DNA of 64,000 nt from Clostridiales bacterium (GTDB lineage Bacteria; Bacillota; Clostridia; Oscillospirales; QAMX01), in contig JAEDMJ010000003.1 in assembly GCA_016303065.1 (NCBI GenBank), positions 1 to 64,000 on the forward strand, in the 5' to 3' direction. How positions within the stretch are numbered: position 1 is the first letter of the stretch; every line of letters begins with the position of its first letter. Position numbers and translations under genes: made by a program. A model generated the notes under the pieces. The model was given only the letters and a program-made list of their open reading frames with translations, was not told the origin of the DNA and ran no database searches. Shown in pieces: positions 9,096 to 17,642 of this stretch.

Positions 9096-11456
9096 ATGAC
9101 ACTCAAAGAACTCACACCCGGAAAGTCCGCCGTTATAACGTCCGTCGGCGGCGAAGGCTCCCTGAGACAGCATTTTCTCGACATGGGAGTGATACCCGGC
9201 GTCGAGGTCACTCTTATGAAATACGCTCCCATGGGCGACCCCATGGAGCTTCGCCTTCACGGCTACGAGCTGACGCTGCGCCTTTCCGACGCGGAAAAGA
9301 TCGGCATCGGCTCCGTTTTTGAAGCCGCACCGGGGCCGGGCGCGGCTTCCCCCCGCCCCTCCGCACGGCAGGGCCACCCGGGACTGGGCGAAGACGGAAA
9401 ATACCACGTCAAAGCCGACGAAACTCCCCTTCCCGAGGGCGCCACTCTCACCTTTGCCCTTGCCGGAAACCAAAACTGCGGCAAAACGACGCTTTTCAAC
9501 CAGCTCACCGGTTCAAACCAGCACGTCGGAAATTTTCCGGGCGTAACCGTTGACCGCAAGAGCGGCGCCATTAAGGGCCACCCCGAAACGCTCATCACCG
9601 ACCTTCCGGGGATCTATTCCCTCTCCCCCTATTCAAGCGAAGAGATCGTCTCCCGTCAGTTCATCCTCAACGAAAAGCCCACCGGCATCATCAATATCGT
9701 CGACGCAACGAATATCGAACGAAATCTCTATCTCACGCTTCAGCTCATGGAGCTTGACATCCCGGTTGTTCTGGCGCTCAACATGATGGACGAGGTCCGC
9801 GGAAACGGCGGCTCCGTACGCATTAACGAGATGGAAAATCTTCTCGGAATTCCCGTTGTTCCGATTTCCGCAGCAAAAAACGAGGGCGTCGACGAGCTTG
9901 TCCGCCACGCCGTCCACGTGGCAAAGTACCAGGAACGCCCCGGCAGAACCGACTTCTGCGACAAGGACGCAAACGGCGGCGCAGTGCACCGCTGTCTCCA
10001 CAGTCTCATGTGCCTTATCGACGACCACGCAAAGGCCGCCGGGATCCCGGTCCGATTTGCCGCAAGCAAGCTTCTCGAGGGCGACCCGATTGTCCTCGAC
10101 GCGCTCGCCCTCTCCAGAAACGAAAAAGAGACGATCGAACACATAATCGTCCAAATGGAGGAGGAGCGGGGGCTTGACCGGGCGGCGGCAATAGCGGACA
10201 TGAGGTTTTCCTTTATCAGACGGCTCTGCGAACAGACCGTTGTCAAGCCCCGCGAATCAAAAGAGCACAACCGCAGCCGCAAAATAGACAGAATACTGAC
10301 CGGGAAATACACCGCCATCCCCGCGTTCATCGGTATTATGGCGCTTGTATTCTGGCTCACTTTCAACGTCATCGGAGCGTGGCTCCAGGGGCTTCTGGAG
10401 CTCGGGATCGACAAATTCACAGGGATCGTGGACTCCGCCCTTACCGGCTGGGAGGTCAACGAAGCGCTCCACTCCCTTGTGATCGACGGTATTTTCAACG
10501 GCGTCGGCAGCGTTCTGAGCTTTATTCCCATAATCGTCACGCTGTTTTTCTTCCTTTCGCTCCTTGAAGACAGCGGCTATATGGCCCGCGTCGCCTTCGT
10601 CATGGACAAACTGCTTCGGAAGATCGGGCTTTCCGGCCGGAGCATCGTCCCCATGCTGATCGGTTTCGGCTGCACCGTTCCGGGCGTTATGGCAAGCCGC
10701 ACGCTGCCCTCCGAGCGCGACAGAAAAATGACGATCATGCTGACTCCTTTTATGAGCTGTACCGCGAAGCTCCCGATCTACGGCTTTTTCACCCAGCTCT
10801 TTTTCCCGGAGTACAGCGGGCTCATAATGGTCGGACTTTATTTTCTCGGCATCGTCGTGGCGATACTCGTGGCGCTGATCTCAAAAAGCACCATGTTCCG
10901 CGGCGAAGCGGTTCCCTTCGTCATGGAGCTGCCGAATTACCGGCTTCCCGGTGCAAAAAACGTCGCATTCCTCCTTTGGGACAAGGCGAAAGACTTTCTG
11001 CAGCGGGCCTTCACGGTAATTTTCATCGCGACCATCGTGATATGGTTTCTTCAGACCTTTGACTTCCACTTCAACATCGTCTCCGATTCCAGGGACAGCA
11101 TGCTTGCCTGGGCGGCGGGACTTATTGCCCCGGTCTTTTCTCCGCTGGGCTTTGGCGACTGGCGCATATCCACCTCGCTTATCGCCGGCATAATGGCAAA
11201 GGAGAGCGTCGTTTCAACCATCTCCGTGCTCTTCGGCAGCACAGACGCTCTGACCTCGCTTCTCACGCCGGTAACCGCTGCGTCGCTTCTCACCTTCTGC
11301 CTCCTCTACCCGCCGTGCATCGCGGCGATATCCTCCATCCGCCGTGAGCTCGGAACAAAATGGGCGTGCCTCACCGTCGTCGGCCAGTGCATCATCGCCT
11401 GGGTCTGCGCCCTTTGCGTTCGGCTTGCGGGAATGCTCATAGGTACTCTCCTGTGA
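9096..11456 (+). CDS. feoB: Ferrous iron transporter, FeoA-FeoB fusion
   Basis: 786 residues. Residues 1-75 are a FeoA (SH3-like) domain: LTPGKSAVITSVGG, LDMGVIPGVEVTL, LRLSDAEKIGIGSVF. A Gly/Pro/Ala linker (~76-117) leads to the FeoB G domain with G1 GNQNCGKTTLFN (124-135), GNFPGVTVDRKSG, the DLPGIYSLS switch II and LNMMDE. The membrane part carries the Gate motifs: GFGCTVPGVMASRT, MLTPFMSCTAKLPIYGF and MAKESVVST. It imports Fe2+ across the cytoplasmic membrane, driven or gated by GTP. Separate FeoA and FeoB are usual; the fusion occurs in scattered anaerobes. It overlaps the next small gene (GTGA). Confidence 0.96.
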   Translation: MTLKELTPGKSAVITSVGGEGSLRQHFLDMGVIPGVEVTLMKYAPMGDPMELRLHGYELTLRLSDAEKIGIGSVFEAAPGPGAASPRPSARQGHPGLGEDGKYHVKADETPLPEGATLTFALAGNQNCGKTTLFNQLTGSNQHVGNFPGVTVDRKSGAIKGHPETLITDLPGIYSLSPYSSEEIVSRQFILNEKPTGIINIVDATNIERNLYLTLQLMELDIPVVLALNMMDEVRGNGGSVRINEMENLLGIPVVPISAAKNEGVDELVRHAVHVAKYQERPGRTDFCDKDANGGAVHRCLHSLMCLIDDHAKAAGIPVRFAASKLLEGDPIVLDALALSRNEKETIEHIIVQMEEERGLDRAAAIADMRFSFIRRLCEQTVVKPRESKEHNRSRKIDRILTGKYTAIPAFIGIMALVFWLTFNVIGAWLQGLLELGIDKFTGIVDSALTGWEVNEALHSLVIDGIFNGVGSVLSFIPIIVTLFFFLSLLEDSGYMARVAFVMDKLLRKIGLSGRSIVPMLIGFGCTVPGVMASRTLPSERDRKMTIMLTPFMSCTAKLPIYGFFTQLFFPEYSGLIMVGLYFLGIVVAILVALISKSTMFRGEAVPFVMELPNYRLPGAKNVAFLLWDKAKDFLQRAFTVIFIATIVIWFLQTFDFHFNIVSDSRDSMLAWAAGLIAPVFSPLGFGDWRISTSLIAGIMAKESVVSTISVLFGSTDALTSLLTPVTAASLLTFCLLYPPCIAAISSIRRELGTKWACLTVVGQCIIAWVCALCVRLAGMLIGTLL

Positions 11457-11608
11457 ACGCGCAGAGCATCGCCGTTCTTGCGGCAGTCGCCGCATCTTCC
11501 GCCGCCGCCGTCGTTTCGCTCGTCCGAAACCGGAAAAAAGGCCGCGCTTCGTGCGCAGGCTGCTGCGCCGCCTGCGCGTCAAAAGGCAAATGCCGCTCAA
11601 AAAAATAA
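11453..11608 (+). CDS. FeoB-associated Cys-rich small membrane protein
   Basis: 51 residues starting at a GTG that overlaps the FeoB stop (GTGA), so translation is probably coupled. One membrane helix (residues ~4-25) is followed by a basic stretch NRKKGR and a cytosolic-side cysteine cluster CAGCCAACASKGKC. This is the layout of the FeoB-associated Cys-rich family (PF12669), which is found after feoB in Firmicutes and is thought to help handle iron, though its action is not proven. Confidence 0.85.
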   Translation: MNAQSIAVLAAVAASSAAAVVSLVRNRKKGRASCAGCCAACASKGKCRSKK

Positions 11609-11758
11609 AGCTCTCTCCCCCCGCCGCCGGTGAACGCGCCCACGAGTCATAACCCCAAACAGCCTTTTCTTTACACCGGCCGGAGCCTTCGGCCGCCTTC
11701 CTTTCCGATACACCTCACACCCACATCTGCTTATACTCATAACCGTACCTCATGAAAA

Positions 11759-11792
11759 TACCCCCAATACCGGGTGTCCGGTATTGGGGGTA
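11759..11792. repeat. 34-bp perfect palindrome, copy 1
   Basis: Arms TACCCCCAATACCGG (11759-11773) and its reverse complement (11778-11792) around a GTGT loop. It is base-for-base identical to 34793-34826, and both lie between convergent genes. There is no proper T tract on either side, so it is not a plain terminator. It could be a REP-like element. Confidence 0.85.
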
Positions 11793-11868
11793 AATAGCAT
11801 TTTCGGATACTGTTTTCTCTTCACTCACCGCTGCGGCAAAAACCCTGCGGGCGCCCTGAGAGCCGATA

Positions 11869-12594
11869 TTATTCCTGATCCCAGCTGTGCCAGACGTTCT
11901 GGACGTCGTCGTTGTCGTCCAGCATGTCGAGAAGGCGGTTCATGTTCTTTACCTGGTCTTCATTGGTAAGCGGCATGAGGGTCTGGGGGATCATCTTGAC
12001 TTCCGCCTCAACGAACTCATATCCGTCTTTTTCCAACGCCTCGCGGACGGAACCCAGATCGTCGGGGTTGGTGAGTATCTCGAAGACCTCGTCGTCGACG
12101 TTTACGTCCTCTGCTCCGGCGTCAAGGGCGGCCATTGTGACTTCTTCTTCGTCCTGACCGGCGTTTTCGATAAGCAAAACGCCTCTGCGGTCAAACTGCC
12201 AGGAAACGCTGTTGGACTGGCCGAGGTTTCCGCCGTTCTTGTCAAAATAGTGTCTCATGTCCGCGGCGGTGCGGTTGCGGTTGTCGGTAAGGGTTTCGAC
12301 GATGACCGCGATGCCTCCGGGACCGTAGCCTTCATAGGTGATGTTTTCGAAGTTGGCGCTGTCGCCCTGTCCCGCATACTTGGTGATCATGCGGTTGATA
12401 TTGTCGTTGGGGACATTCATGGTCTTCGCCTTTGCGATTATATCGCGCAGACGGGAGTTGGACACGGGATCCGGTCCTCCGTCCTTGACGGCAATGGCTA
12501 TCTCTCGGCCGATTTTGGTGAATATCTGGGCGCGCTTTGCGTCGCCCGCTTCTTTTTTATGCTTTATGTTGTTCCACTTGGAGTGACCGGACAT
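11869..12594 (-). CDS. yebC: YebC/PmpR-family (TACO1-like) regulatory protein
   Basis: 241 residues, the normal length. The family signature MSGHSKWNNIKHKKEAGDAK opens the protein and the GPGGIAVIVE and TDNRNRTAADMRH blocks follow; the C-terminal part is acidic. YebC proteins act as DNA-binding regulators in some bacteria, and newer work ties the family to helping ribosomes through proline-rich stretches. Cytoplasmic. AGGGG lies 10 bases before the ATG and a clear promoter lies upstream; it appears to be a single-gene unit between the feo genes (convergent) and the CCA-adding enzyme. Confidence 0.95.
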   Translation of the reverse strand: MSGHSKWNNIKHKKEAGDAKRAQIFTKIGREIAIAVKDGGPDPVSNSRLRDIIAKAKTMNVPNDNINRMITKYAGQGDSANFENITYEGYGPGGIAVIVETLTDNRNRTAADMRHYFDKNGGNLGQSNSVSWQFDRRGVLLIENAGQDEEEVTMAALDAGAEDVNVDDEVFEILTNPDDLGSVREALEKDGYEFVEAEVKMIPQTLMPLTNEDQVKNMNRLLDMLDDNDDVQNVWHSWDQE

Positions 12595-12659
12595 TTTATG
12601 ATGACCCCTTTTGATAAGTTTCGTAAACAGCGCGCAAATCTGCCCGCATACCTTGGGAT

Positions 12660-12688
12660 ATTATATCACAGTTTTGGCGGTTTTACAA
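12660..12688 (-). promoter_or_regulatory. Promoter of yebC
   Basis: TTGTAA (12683-12688) and TATAAT (12660-12665) on the minus strand, 17 bases apart, with a TGTGA extension before the -10. Confidence 0.75.
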
Positions 12689-12729
12689 GCCCCCGCAGCG
12701 TTCCGACAGCGCCCGCATCAGGCGTTTTT

Positions 12730-14076
12730 TCAATTTTCCTCCCGCTTTTTGCTTTCGGCAAGCGCCTCCGCCGCTTTAATAAGCGCACCGCGCTCGTTTT
12801 CAACGCTCTCCTCGATCACCATGGAAAGCAGTTTTTCGAGAACTTCCCCGACGGCTTTTCCCTTTGGCACGCCGGCTTCGATAAGCTCCCTCCCGCCGAC
12901 CGCAAGACCGCCCAGGTCAACGCAGGCGTTTCCGGCCCGCAGAGCGTCCACGATCTTCCCGATTCGGTCAAGCCTTTCCGCCGCGCCCGGAATATGCGGC
13001 TTTGCCGCCAGATCCGCCCTTGCGGAAGCCAGAAGTCTCATGGCGTTTTCATATCCGTACCTCCGCACAAGCCTCTTTGCGGGAATCACTTCGGCCGGCA
13101 TACGCACGGTCTCCTCGTGGGCGGCGACGACTGTTTTCACGGTCTTTGCCGTGGCGTTGTCCGATTTCAGGCGTGAAAGAACATCCCCGGCGATCCGCGC
13201 GCTCTCCGCAGGGTGTCCGCGGAAATGCGCTCTGCCGTTCTCCTCGGTGAAGCACGCCGGTTTGCCGAGGTCGTGGAAAAACATCGAAAGCCGCATTATC
13301 GGGTCCCGCTCCGCGGCGTTCACCGCCGCGACCGTGTGTTCCCAAACGTCCCGGTCGTGCCACGGCGTGTTCTGCGGAAATCCGACGCAGGGCATGACCT
13401 CCGGAACAAACACGGCGATCACCTCCGGAAAACTTCTCAGAATCCGCTCCGCCCCCGCTCCGCAAAGGAGCTTCACAAACTCAGAAAAGATCCTCTCCGC
13501 CGATATGTTCCGAAGAAGCTCCCGGTTTCGCCGCACGCTTTCGGCAGTCCCTTCTGCGATCTCAAAATCCAGCACCGAAGCGAACCTCAGCGCCCGGAGA
13601 ATACGCAAACCGTCCTCGGCGAACCTCAGGTCAGGATCCCCGACGCACCTTATCACCCCGGCGTCAAGATCCTCCCGCCCGCCGAAGAGATCGCATATGC
13701 CCCTTTGCGGCGAAAACGCCATGGCGTTCACGGTGAAATCCCTTCTGGAAAGGTCCTCAGAAAGCTCAGACGTGAAAGATACGGAGACGGGGCGGCGGTT
13801 GTCGCGGTACTCCCCGTCGATGCGGAACGTCGTGATCTCGATCGGCTCTCCGTCGATGACGACCGTTACCGTCCCGTGCTTAAGCCCTGTCTCGATCAGC
13901 TTATAATCCGCAAAAAGCGAAAGCATCTCCCCGGGCAGAGCCGCCGTCGTGACGTCCCAGTCGTGAGGCTGCTTTCCCATAAGGCTGTCCCGGACGCAGC
14001 CGCCCACGAGCCACCCCTCGAAACCGCCGCGGGCCAGCACCCCGAGGGCTTTATTTATACTTTCCGGGATCCTCAT
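12730..14076 (-). CDS. cca: CCA tRNA nucleotidyltransferase (class II, HD domain)
   Basis: 448 residues. It adds or repairs the 3' CCA end of tRNAs. The nucleotidyltransferase head has LVGGCVRD (23-30) and the metal-binding DWDVTT (39-44), then RRDFTVNAMA and the RNA-binding region LRILRALRFAS. An HD phosphohydrolase domain follows (WEHTVAAV, FFHDLGKP). This is the long bacterial form; neither tRNA in this window encodes CCA in the part that can be seen, which fits the need for the enzyme. Start ATG is preceded by AAAGGACGG. Confidence 0.94.
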   Translation of the reverse strand: MRIPESINKALGVLARGGFEGWLVGGCVRDSLMGKQPHDWDVTTAALPGEMLSLFADYKLIETGLKHGTVTVVIDGEPIEITTFRIDGEYRDNRRPVSVSFTSELSEDLSRRDFTVNAMAFSPQRGICDLFGGREDLDAGVIRCVGDPDLRFAEDGLRILRALRFASVLDFEIAEGTAESVRRNRELLRNISAERIFSEFVKLLCGAGAERILRSFPEVIAVFVPEVMPCVGFPQNTPWHDRDVWEHTVAAVNAAERDPIMRLSMFFHDLGKPACFTEENGRAHFRGHPAESARIAGDVLSRLKSDNATAKTVKTVVAAHEETVRMPAEVIPAKRLVRRYGYENAMRLLASARADLAAKPHIPGAAERLDRIGKIVDALRAGNACVDLGGLAVGGRELIEAGVPKGKAVGEVLEKLLSMVIEESVENERGALIKAAEALAESKKREEN

Positions 14077-14126
14077 TGAGTTTTTTACCGTCCTTTTTTA
14101 TTTCCGCCCGAATTCAAAAACCGATC

Positions 14127-14159
14127 CCCGGCGGGGAAAGCCTGCTGTCGCCCGCCGGG
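14127..14159 (-). terminator. Terminator after the 14.2-kb Gfo/Idh gene
   Basis: Stem CCCGGCGGG (14127-14135) with 14151-14159; on the minus strand ATCGGTTTTTG follows. A T run lies on the plus side as well. Confidence 0.7.
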
Positions 14160-14190
14160 TCCTGTTTTTATCAAAGATTAAAGCGAGAGA

Positions 14191-15171
14191 TCAAAGCTCG
14201 ATGACCCGGCCCGTAAACACGGATTCGTTGCAGGCCAGCGTGAGCGCCAGGGACTTGCAGGCGTCGGCGTACGGAGACTTGACCTTGCTCTGATCCCCGG
14301 TCAGCAGAGCGTCAATATAGGCGCGGTTGATGGCGCGCTCGTGGCTTTCGACCCGCAGGAAATTCTTCGTGTACTCCGAAGTTTTGAACGTAACATTGTT
14401 TCTGAGCTGGTAGTCCACTTCGGCGTCGGTGCAGTGGATGCGCAGGCCGTTCTTGTACCCCGGATGTCCCGCGGTCACATAGCAGCCCGTGAATATGTTG
14501 GCGATAACTCCGCTTTTGAAGGTGATTACCGCGGAGGAGCAGTCGTGCAGGTCATAGCCATCGCGTTTGACGATGCCCTTTCTCGCGGTGCAGTAAACCT
14601 TTTCCGGTTCGCCGAAGAGATAACGCGAAAGGTCGAAATGGTGGATGTTCTGTTCGACGATCTGGCCTCCGGACGTTGCGTAGGTCGGCCACCAGTAAAC
14701 GCCGGGAATGCCGCCGATCCACGCGCCGTCAACAAGGGCGACCTCGCGGTTTGCAATGAACTCGCGCGTCATGCGAACGATGTCAAGGTATCTGTCCTGG
14801 AAGCCCACACAGGTGATAAGACCTTTTGCCGCCGCAGCGTCGCGGATCTTCTCCGCAGTCTCCATGTCGAGCGCAAGGGGTTTCTCCACGAAGAAATTTA
14901 TCCCGCGCTCTGCAGCGGCAAGCTCAATTTTTCCGTGCTGATCCGGCGGCACGCAGATGTAGAGCGCGTCGGGGCGGCAGTCGTCAAGCATTTCTTCAAC
15001 GCTTTCCCGATAGACCCTGCCGGTACCCATGAAAGCCTGCTTCTCTTCGGCGCGTTCCGGCCTTATGTCGTAGAAGCCGACGACTTCCGTTTCCCCGAAG
15101 TCCTTGAGATGGGGCAGATGCGCCATGCTTCTTCCTCCGCAGCCGCAGAGTGCGATTTTAAGCTTTGACAT
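14191..15171 (-). CDS. Gfo/Idh/MocA-family oxidoreductase
   Basis: 326 residues from the ATG at 15171 (AAGGAAAAC ribosome site just upstream); an upstream in-frame ATG at 15267 would add 32 residues of non-matching sequence. N-terminal KIALCGCGGRSMAHLPHL nucleotide loop, ICVPPDQHG and VEKPLALDMETA (the EKP motif with catalytic Lys), then GGQIVEQNIHHFDLSRYLFG, which holds the catalytic His. NAD(P)-linked sugar oxidoreductase of unknown substrate. It lies back to back with the GH109-type gene across a 265-bp spacer, so a shared role in glycan or amino-sugar breakdown is likely but inferred. Confidence 0.88.
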   Translation of the reverse strand: MSKLKIALCGCGGRSMAHLPHLKDFGETEVVGFYDIRPERAEEKQAFMGTGRVYRESVEEMLDDCRPDALYICVPPDQHGKIELAAAERGINFFVEKPLALDMETAEKIRDAAAAKGLITCVGFQDRYLDIVRMTREFIANREVALVDGAWIGGIPGVYWWPTYATSGGQIVEQNIHHFDLSRYLFGEPEKVYCTARKGIVKRDGYDLHDCSSAVITFKSGVIANIFTGCYVTAGHPGYKNGLRIHCTDAEVDYQLRNNVTFKTSEYTKNFLRVESHERAINRAYIDALLTGDQSKVKSPYADACKSLALTLACNESVFTGRVIEL

Positions 15172-15349
15172 TCCGTTTTCCTTCTTTCTGTCTGTAAAAA
15201 TATGTAATGCAAAAAAAATTTTATTTCCGCAAAGTTCAACAGGATTTACGCCAAACGCAAAAGACAACGGCGGTTTCTTTCGAATATAATATCACATTTT
15301 CCCTCTGAATGGAAGCCCCTTTTCCCGTTATTTTTCCGCCGCAGCCGTA

Positions 15350-15378
15350 TTGACAACCCGAATGAATAATTGTATTAT
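15350..15378 (+). promoter_or_regulatory. Promoter of the GH109-type/isomerase operon
   Basis: TTGACA (15350-15355), 17 bases, TATTAT (15373-15378). Confidence 0.8.
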
Positions 15379-15396
15379 ATATGGTAACAAGAAATA

Positions 15397-15414
15397 TCGA
15401 GAAAGCGCTTGATA
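15397..15414 (+). promoter_or_regulatory. Possible LacI-family/CcpA-like operator
   Basis: TCGAGAAAGCGCTTGATA lies 18 bases after the -10, in the untranslated leader. Its core GAAAGCGCTT resembles cre and LacI-type operators (GAAAGCGCTTTC), so a bound repressor would block transcription. No regulator gene is nearby. The match is partial and this is inference. Confidence 0.4.
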
Positions 15415-15436
15415 TTCGACCGGAGGAAACAGTGTT

Positions 15437-16723
15437 ATGGCTGAAAGCAAGACCAATTTCGGCGTTATCGGAATCAGCGGACGCGGTTCCGGAATGCTCA
15501 GAGAATTCCTGAGCGTTCCCGGCGTCGCCGTTACCGCTGTCTGCGACAAATACGAAGACCGCGCCCGCAGAGGCTCTGAGATCGTAAAAGAAGTCACCGG
15601 CAAGGACATCGAATGGTACACCGATTACCATGAGCTCCTGGCCCGCGACGATATAAAGGGCGTACTCATCTGCACCACATGGATCACCCACGCGCGCATC
15701 GCCATCGACGCAATGCGCGCCGGAAAACACGCCGCGTTTGAAGTCGGCGGAGCCGCCTCCGTTGAAGAGTGCTGGCAGATGGTCCGAACCTCTGAGGAGA
15801 CCGGCAAAATCTGCATGATGATCGAAAACTGCTGCTATGACAGAAACGAGCTGGCCGTTTTCAACATGATCAAAAAGGGCTTGTTCGGAGAGCTCATTCA
15901 CCTTGAGGGCGGCTATCGCCACGACCTTCGCGACGAGATCAACAACGGCGTTGAAAACCGCCACGGACGTCTTGCCAACTTCACCTGCCGCAACGGCGAG
16001 CTCTATCCCACCCATCAGCTTGGACCGATCTCCAAGTGCCTCGGCATCAACCGCGGCAACCGTTTCCTGACCCTTACCTCCATGGCGTCCAAATCCCGCG
16101 GGCTCCACGATTGGCTCGTCAAAAACCGCACTCCCGACTATCACAGCTATAACCGCGTTTTCAACCAGGGCGACGTGGTAACGACGCTTATAAAATGCGC
16201 CAACGGCGAAACCATAACTCTCACGCACGACTGCAGCCTCGTCCGCCCGTACAGCCGCAACTACGTGGTGCAGGGAACCGACGCGATCTACAACGAGGCT
16301 CCCCATCCCTATGACAATGTTATCGCTCTCGACAGCGAAGAACACGGCTGGAAGCCCTTCACGCCCTATCTTGAAAAGTACGAACATCCGCTCTGGCGCA
16401 AGTATATCACCGACGGCGTTCACGCCGGTCACGGCGGCATGGACTACCTCGTGCTCTGCGCCTACGCCGAAGCGGCCATAAACGACCTGACGCCGCCCAT
16501 CGATGTCTACGACACCGCCGCATGGATGGCCGTCACCTGCCTTTCCGAGCAGTCCGTCGCCCTCGGCAGCATGCCCGTGGCCTTCCCGGACTTCACCAAC
16601 GGCGCCTGGATCGACCGCGAACCCTTCAGACGCGGTATGTACTGTCTTGAAGACGTTTGCGAGGAATGCTTCCCGAACGCCGAAAACACTGCCGGAGACA
16701 GGAATAAATCTGAGGAGGAGTAA
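15437..16723 (+). CDS. GH109-type NAD-dependent glycosidase (alpha-N-acetylgalactosaminidase-like)
   Basis: 428 residues. A Gfo/Idh fold with a Rossmann loop GVIGISGRGSG near the start, but the middle matches glycoside hydrolase family 109 rather than plain oxidoreductases: EECWQMVRTSEETGK, MMIENCCYDRNELAVFNMIK, NGELYPTHQLGPISKCLGIN and, late, HGGMDYLVL with DVYDTAAWMA. GH109 enzymes cleave terminal alpha-GalNAc (blood-group A and mucin-type) by an NAD-assisted oxidation-elimination route. There is no signal peptide, so it would act on imported sugar. EVGG replaces the more common EVPA after the nucleotide fold, so activity should be tested before naming it. Cotranscribed with the next isomerase (5-bp gap). 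Confidence 0.82.
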   Translation: MAESKTNFGVIGISGRGSGMLREFLSVPGVAVTAVCDKYEDRARRGSEIVKEVTGKDIEWYTDYHELLARDDIKGVLICTTWITHARIAIDAMRAGKHAAFEVGGAASVEECWQMVRTSEETGKICMMIENCCYDRNELAVFNMIKKGLFGELIHLEGGYRHDLRDEINNGVENRHGRLANFTCRNGELYPTHQLGPISKCLGINRGNRFLTLTSMASKSRGLHDWLVKNRTPDYHSYNRVFNQGDVVTTLIKCANGETITLTHDCSLVRPYSRNYVVQGTDAIYNEAPHPYDNVIALDSEEHGWKPFTPYLEKYEHPLWRKYITDGVHAGHGGMDYLVLCAYAEAAINDLTPPIDVYDTAAWMAVTCLSEQSVALGSMPVAFPDFTNGAWIDREPFRRGMYCLEDVCEECFPNAENTAGDRNKSEEE

Positions 16724-16728
16724 GAAAC

Positions 16729-17475
16729 ATGAAACTCGGCGCCCAGCTTTACACCATCCGGGAGTTCTGCAAAACCCCCGAAGACCTCGATGCATCCCTT
16801 GCGAAGATCGCCGGAATCGGCTACAAATATGTTCAGCTCTCCGGTTTCTCCTACGACGCGGCAAGCGTGAAACGCCGCTGCGACGAGCTCGGCCTTTCCA
16901 TCATCCTGACCCACAACTCCGCCGACAGGCTAATCAACGATACCGACAGGCTCATTGAAGACCACCGGATCATGAATTGCCCCAACATCGGCATCGGCGG
17001 TTTTTTCGGCGACCGCACGCCCGAAGGAGTCCGCAAATTCCTTTCTGACTGCCGCCCCGCCATGGAGAAGATCGCCGCCGCCGGAATGAAGTTCCAGTAT
17101 CACAACCACGGTTTTGAGTTTGAAAAATTTGACGGCGTCACGCTGTTCGACATTCTCAAAAACGAAAGCGATCCGGAGCTTATGGGCTTCACGCTTGACA
17201 CCTACTGGGTGCAGTACGGCGGAGTCTGCATCGTCGACCTCGTCAATTCGCTCCGCGGACGCATTAACGTCTTCCACTTCAAGGACATGGCCATGACCCC
17301 CGAAGGCCAGCATTTCGCGCCCATCGGAGAGGGCAACCTCTCCTGGGAAACCATAATTCCGGCTTTTGCACAGGCCGGCGCGGAATACGGCTTTGTCGAA
17401 CAGGACAACACCTACGGCGCGGACCCCTTCGACTGCCTCGGAAAGAGCTATAATTATCTGGCCGGGAAGCTCTGA
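16729..17475 (+). CDS. Sugar phosphate isomerase/epimerase (xylose-isomerase-like TIM barrel)
   Basis: 248 residues. The AP-endonuclease-2/xylose isomerase-like barrel is seen in KLGAQLYTIREF at the start, FQYHNHGFEFEKFDG mid-protein, LDTYWVQYGG with the metal-binding Asp, and VFHFKDMAM near the end. These enzymes use a divalent metal to isomerise or epimerise sugars or inositol derivatives; the substrate cannot be read off. Its ribosome site GGAGGAG overlaps the stop of the GH109-type gene, so the two are very probably made together and may act on the same amino sugar or keto intermediate. Confidence 0.88.
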   Translation: MKLGAQLYTIREFCKTPEDLDASLAKIAGIGYKYVQLSGFSYDAASVKRRCDELGLSIILTHNSADRLINDTDRLIEDHRIMNCPNIGIGGFFGDRTPEGVRKFLSDCRPAMEKIAAAGMKFQYHNHGFEFEKFDGVTLFDILKNESDPELMGFTLDTYWVQYGGVCIVDLVNSLRGRINVFHFKDMAMTPEGQHFAPIGEGNLSWETIIPAFAQAGAEYGFVEQDNTYGADPFDCLGKSYNYLAGKL

Positions 17476-17507
17476 TATCGCCCGTTTTTCCCCCGAAAAA
17501 AGTTCAG

Positions 17508-17553
17508 AAACCCGCCGCAGCAGGATTTTTTTGCTCTCTGCGGCGGGTTTTAT
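17508..17553 (+). terminator. Terminator of the GH109-type/isomerase operon
   Basis: Perfect 13-bp stem AAACCCGCCGCAG (17508-17520) with 17538-17550, then TTTAT. Confidence 0.9.
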
Positions 17554-17581
17554 TTGTTCCCCTGCCCCGCCGAAAACCCTG

Positions 17582-17610
17582 TTGAAATATAAAAATTTTT
17601 TTGCTATAAT
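17582..17610 (+). promoter_or_regulatory. Promoter of the GH42 gene
   Basis: TTGAAA (17582-17587), 17 bases, TATAAT (17605-17610); AAAGGAAA ribosome site follows. Confidence 0.8.
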
Positions 17611-17642
17611 AATTTCAAACATATGAAAGGAAATTCACAGCC

